Positions 60,940 to 64,000 of a stretch of 64,000 bases of DNA are shown here, one piece after another (the stretch's first letter is position 1; the number at the start of each line of letters is the position of its first letter). Both the position numbers and the translations under genes were made by a program. The stretch is taken from NCBI RefSeq assembly GCF_045617425.1, contig NZ_JAZLIO010000009.1:62001-126000 (forward strand), given 5' to 3'. The notes under the pieces were generated by a model, which was given only the letters and a program-made list of their open reading frames with translations, was not told the DNA's origin and did no database searches. Source of the DNA: Carnobacterium_B sp045617425 (GTDB lineage: Bacteria > Bacillota > Bacilli > Lactobacillales > Carnobacteriaceae).

Positions 60940-61908
60940 ATGAAAAAAGTAAATTGGGGAATTTTAGGTTTAGGTCAAATTGCAACTGAATTTGCTGAAA
61001 CGTTCGATGTTGAGAATGCTGTACTTTATGGTGCTGGTTCACGAAATGATGAAAAAGCAGCTGAATTTGCCCAAAAACATGCGATTGAAAAATCATATGG
61101 TTCATATGATGCACTACTAGAAGATCCATCTATTGATGTGGTTTACATTGCTACACCACATAGTCATCATGCTGAATTGATTTTAAAAAGTTTAGAACAC
61201 GGCAAACATGTCTTGTCAGAAAAAGCCATTACCATGAATAATGATCAACTAACTCAAGCTATGACATTAGCTGAAGAAAAAAAATTAGTTTTAGCAGAAG
61301 CAATGGTCATTTACCATATGCCCCTTTACCATAAACTAAAAGAAATCGCTCAAAACGGATCTCTTGGAAGATTAAAGATGATTCAAGTTTCATTTGGAAG
61401 TTTAAAAGAAGAAGATCCAACCAATCGTTTTTTTAATAAAGATCTTGCTGGTGGAGCTTTATTAGATATTGGAATTTATGCCTTATCATTTGCCCGCTTT
61501 TTCTTAACAAGTCAACCTAAAGAAATTCATACAACCATGAATTTTTATGAAACAGGGGTAGATGAGCAGTCGGGTATTTTATTAAAAAATGATCAAGATG
61601 AACTGGCTTCTATTTCACTTACCTTTAGGGCTAAAATGCCAAAAACAGGAATTGTAGCTTTTGAAAATGGTTTTATCACCGTCACTGATTTTCCACGAGC
61701 AGATAAAGCCACATTAACTATGCCGGATGGTTCAGTGGAAACCATTGAAGCTGGAGATACGAAGCAAGCTATGAATTATGAAATAGCTGATATTACCAAC
61801 ATGATTCTGTCAGATGGTCCAAATCCATCACTTGCTCTTACACATGATGTAATGGAAATTATGGATACATTAAGAAAAGACTGGGGACTTCACTACGATT
61901 TCGAATAA
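60940..61908 (+). CDS. Gfo/Idh/MocA family oxidoreductase
   Basis: The 322-aa enzyme has an N-terminal Rossmann motif (WGILGLGQIA), the TPHSHHAELI block, and SEKAIT where most members have EKP: Lys is kept but Pro is replaced. GGALLDIGIYALSFARF follows. An NAD(P)-dependent dehydrogenase on a sugar or dihydrodiol substrate, resembling dimeric dihydrodiol dehydrogenases. The start follows AGGAGGCTTTCT. Monocistronic. Confidence 0.88.
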   Translation: MKKVNWGILGLGQIATEFAETFDVENAVLYGAGSRNDEKAAEFAQKHAIEKSYGSYDALLEDPSIDVVYIATPHSHHAELILKSLEHGKHVLSEKAITMNNDQLTQAMTLAEEKKLVLAEAMVIYHMPLYHKLKEIAQNGSLGRLKMIQVSFGSLKEEDPTNRFFNKDLAGGALLDIGIYALSFARFFLTSQPKEIHTTMNFYETGVDEQSGILLKNDQDELASISLTFRAKMPKTGIVAFENGFITVTDFPRADKATLTMPDGSVETIEAGDTKQAMNYEIADITNMILSDGPNPSLALTHDVMEIMDTLRKDWGLHYDFE

Positions 61909-61967
61909 TTTTTCTTACTTCTCTCTTTTATATAAATAAGCAATTTTGCAAATTCAAGCTTTATTCT

Positions 61968-62058
61968 GTCTACTCAAATGGAAATCGACTCTGAGTTGAT
62001 CGAACTAACCTTTGTTGCATCTACTCAAACGGAAATTTACTCTAAATTAATTAAAAAA
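61968..62058. repeat. Second locus of the 51-bp repeat, two copies
   Basis: One full unit (TCTACTCAAATGGAAATCG... through ...TTTGTTGCA, 51 bp, 61969-62019) and one degenerate unit follow the oxidoreductase gene. Sequence and period match the array at 16058-16363, including CTGAGTTGATCGAACTAA. The degenerate copy runs into the terminator at 62054-62094. Confidence 0.75.
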
Positions 62059-62094
62059 ACCTTATTGCGTCTACATAAACGCAATAAGGTTTTT
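62054..62094. terminator. Bidirectional terminator grown from a repeat copy
   Basis: AAAAACCTTATTGCGT and ACGCAATAAGGTTTTT pair perfectly around CTACATAA. The left arm and loop lie where the degenerate 51-bp unit should be. Confidence 0.85.
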
Positions 62095-62153
62095 AATTTG
62101 TCGAACAAATATTTATTTTTCAGCGAATGTTTTCTTCTTAGCGATCCTGCATC

Positions 62154-63131
62154 TTAATTAAATAACCCTACAATAGCATTCCATATTTGACTAAAGAAAT
62201 TGCCAACTTTGTCCACTAAACCGCTATCTTCAGCTTGTTTCAAAGCATCGCCAAATTTATCTTGAACTGTATTAGATAAGTTTTTTAATTGTTCTTTTAC
62301 TTCTGCAGAATCAATGGCACTTGTTTGTTGATATTTTTCAAATAAAGCCATCAATTGGTCGATTTGATCTTGTGTAACTGCATCTTGTAAATTGTTCTTT
62401 TCTAACGCTTCATTAATGATGCGTTCAACATCTTCCTTCGTAGCTAGTTCACCTTGCTGCTCTTTTAATTCTGCTAAACTTTGTTTGATATCAATAATAG
62501 CTTGATCAAATTTAGCAGTATCAAATTCTTCATTATCAGCATTTTCTTGTGCAATATCATTTGTTGTTTCTAATTCATCTTGCGCTACTTCCATACGTTC
62601 TTGATCTAATTCTTCTCCGTTAACGTCAAAAGCTTTGTAAATACCTGTTAAGGCACTTTCTCCCGTAACTTTGCTGACACTTGCTACTTCGATTTTCACG
62701 TCGTTTACTCCTGCAGTAATAGCAGCATTTGCATATTGATCTTGTGTGATTTGGCTAATGTTTTCTGGAGTTACGATTTCGACATCTACACCCTCACCAG
62801 CATCTTGCTTCTGTACCAATACGGATGAAATCATACTAGATGTATTTCCTGAACCATCACCTAAATAATTGATCAAGTCTTGACCTGTCACACTTCCAAC
62901 AGCTACGTTTTCTGGATTTTCAATTTCTAAAAGGTTTTCTGTTTCTGTTATTTGGCTTTCAGATAATCCACCACCATAAATAAAAGTCGGTTTACCCCAT
63001 TTTTCATCTACTACTGTTGTATCGATCCCATTTGTCGTTGCACTAGCAGATTGCGGCATAACAAGTAAAGATGCGCCCAATAAACTCATTGATGCTAAAG
63101 CTGTTAGTCCAATTTTTTTAACCTGTTTCAT
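62154..63131 (-). CDS. Secreted DUF1002 (YpuA-like) protein
   Basis: ATG 63131 with GGAGGGTTTTAAA upstream gives 325 aa. Signal peptide (about 1-32, ending SASA-T), then the DUF1002 domain with TFIYGGGLSESQITETENLL, VTGQDLINYLGDGSGNTSSM and ENISQITQDQYANAAITAGV, and a C-terminal helical coil (about 190-310) with a hydrophobic last segment (WNAIVGLFN). A surface or secreted protein of unknown function. Monocistronic with a bidirectional terminator. Confidence 0.88.
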   Translation of the reverse strand: MKQVKKIGLTALASMSLLGASLLVMPQSASATTNGIDTTVVDEKWGKPTFIYGGGLSESQITETENLLEIENPENVAVGSVTGQDLINYLGDGSGNTSSMISSVLVQKQDAGEGVDVEIVTPENISQITQDQYANAAITAGVNDVKIEVASVSKVTGESALTGIYKAFDVNGEELDQERMEVAQDELETTNDIAQENADNEEFDTAKFDQAIIDIKQSLAELKEQQGELATKEDVERIINEALEKNNLQDAVTQDQIDQLMALFEKYQQTSAIDSAEVKEQLKNLSNTVQDKFGDALKQAEDSGLVDKVGNFFSQIWNAIVGLFN

Positions 63132-63668
63132 TTTAAAACCCTCCATCACATTTTTTTGCTTGTTTGTAGTTATTGACTTTATTCTTATAGCCAGTATACC
63201 TAAATCTTCTTAAGAAATATCTAAGGCTTTAGACCTAAATAATGAAATAAAAAAAATGATTCAGGAAATTATCCCAAATCATTCCCAACAAATTATGTGC
63301 AAGCATTACCCCTCCAAAGCAATTTTATGAAATAAACGAAATAATTGCTGTTCAAAAAATTGTCAGGTTCATTTGCTTTGTGTGATTACTAAGTACCTTT
63401 AGGATAGCAAACTCTTTTAAAGTTGTCCAAACAAACTTTATTACTTTCTTAATAAATCGAAGAAATAACCGGTAAAATGGTTTTTTTTATAAACAAACTT
63501 TAAATCAATTCGATTATAAGCGCTATTTTGTAAGCATTTTCCGACCTATTCCAATTTGAATTTGGTTAGTCAAATTTCCGTCACTTTTTTAATTTTTTTT
63601 TTAATAACTTGTGATTATTTAGAAGATAAACATTAATCACCACTATTAAAAATAGAGTGCTAAAAAAT
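63132..63668. other. Long AT-rich intergenic region upstream of the DUF1002 gene
   Basis: No ORF, repeat or recognisable RNA. It should contain the DUF1002 promoter, but I see no clear consensus pair. Confidence 0.4.
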
Positions 63669-63707
63669 CATTACACTTCAAAATAAAATTCATTTTGAGG
63701 TGCAATG
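63669..63707 (-). terminator. Intrinsic terminator of the CBS/ACT gene
   Basis: CATTACACTTCAAAAT and ATTTTGAGGTGCAATG pair with two mismatches, directly beyond the stop at 63713. Confidence 0.8.
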
Positions 63708-63712
63708 GGTCT

Positions 63713-64000
63713 TTAATTATTGTTATTTATTTTTCCTTCTTTATAAACTGCTGAACTAACGGTATATCCACTTGTAGTTATAATTTCTTTTATCGCGTTT
63801 ATGTCCGGACTGTCCATTTGAATGATTACTTGTGTAAAATAATCTTTTCGGTAAACAGCAATCTGATTGATACTTATTTGAGCTTCCGCTAAAATATTTG
63901 TGATGTCCTCAAGAATTCCTGGATGGTCTTCAGGAATATCAATAACTATCCGACTTCCTTTATTGTTGTACCCCATAATGTCAATAAAAGCACTAAAGAT
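63713..64000 (-). CDS. CBS/ACT-domain protein (AcuB-like), 5' end beyond window
   Basis: The frame is open to the right edge: IFSAFIDIMGYNNKGSR precedes the first internal ATG (63976), so the gene continues beyond 64000. FIDIMGY-x-x-x-GSR is the usual junction between a CBS pair and a C-terminal ACT domain. The ACT part (IVIDIPEDHPGILEDITNIL, QVIIQMDSPD) is complete. Such proteins sense small ligands such as amino acids or nucleotides. Only the C-terminal 95 residues are visible. Confidence 0.8.
   Translation of the reverse strand: MFSAFIDIMGYNNKGSRIVIDIPEDHPGILEDITNILAEAQISINQIAVYRKDYFTQVIIQMDSPDINAIKEIITTSGYTVSSAVYKEGKINNNN

Overview
The window is AT-rich, low-GC Gram-positive chromosome. 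The block gatC-gatA-gatB-dagK-rlmD, and the block pcrA-ligA-camS next to it, are typical of Lactobacillales and relatives. Together with SipW/TasA-type genes, a MecA-like class B PBP, a PII-DUF1538 pair and many short membrane ORFs, this suggests a Carnobacterium/Enterococcus-like organism. Carnobacteriaceae is my best guess; the genus is inference. Both ends cut genes: an SRPBCC protein on the left and a CBS/ACT protein on the right. I see no rRNA, tRNA, CRISPR array, prophage or intact insertion sequence.

Left part (1-13 kb): stress and metabolic single genes (DEAD-box helicase, Gfo/Idh oxidoreductase, aldo/keto reductase, metallophosphoesterase), an Mga-type regulator broken by a 16-bp tandem duplication plus a nonsense codon, and a four-gene surface-fibre locus. 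That locus holds a SipW-type signal peptidase, a CalY/TasA-like subunit, a larger TasA-like surface protein and a membrane-anchored unknown. Intrinsic terminators separate its members, and a large inverted repeat overlaps the promoter of the major subunit.

Middle-left (13-31 kb): a divergent MurE paralogue followed by a winged-helix/PfkB protein with an altered catalytic motif; a 51-bp tandem repeat array; a PII-like regulator translationally coupled to a duplicated DUF1538 membrane protein; an MscS-type TM-helix protein; a MATE exporter with no canonical start codon; DegV, VOC, GT8, DUF503, RsuA-type and S66/MccF-type genes; then small membrane proteins around a PadR-DUF2812 operon.

Middle-right (31-46 kb): housekeeping. 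rlmD, dagK, gatB, gatA, gatC, and the pcrA-ligA-camS operon. Arrays of roughly 119-bp units lie inside the pcrA-ligA gap and after camS. Each unit folds into a long hairpin whose arms differ between units but stay complementary. This is the most unusual structure in the window.

Right part (46-64 kb): a GntR regulator and EamA exporter; purK-purB; xpt with a terminator-bearing leader but no recognisable purine aptamer; a CNNM/CorC protein; a cell-wall cluster (class B PBP, TIM-barrel protein, glucosaminidase, VanY-type carboxypeptidase); an orphan PTS EIIC-like permease; a PhnB-like protein; an HTH protein; a second Gfo/Idh oxidoreductase; a secreted DUF1002 protein and the CBS/ACT gene.
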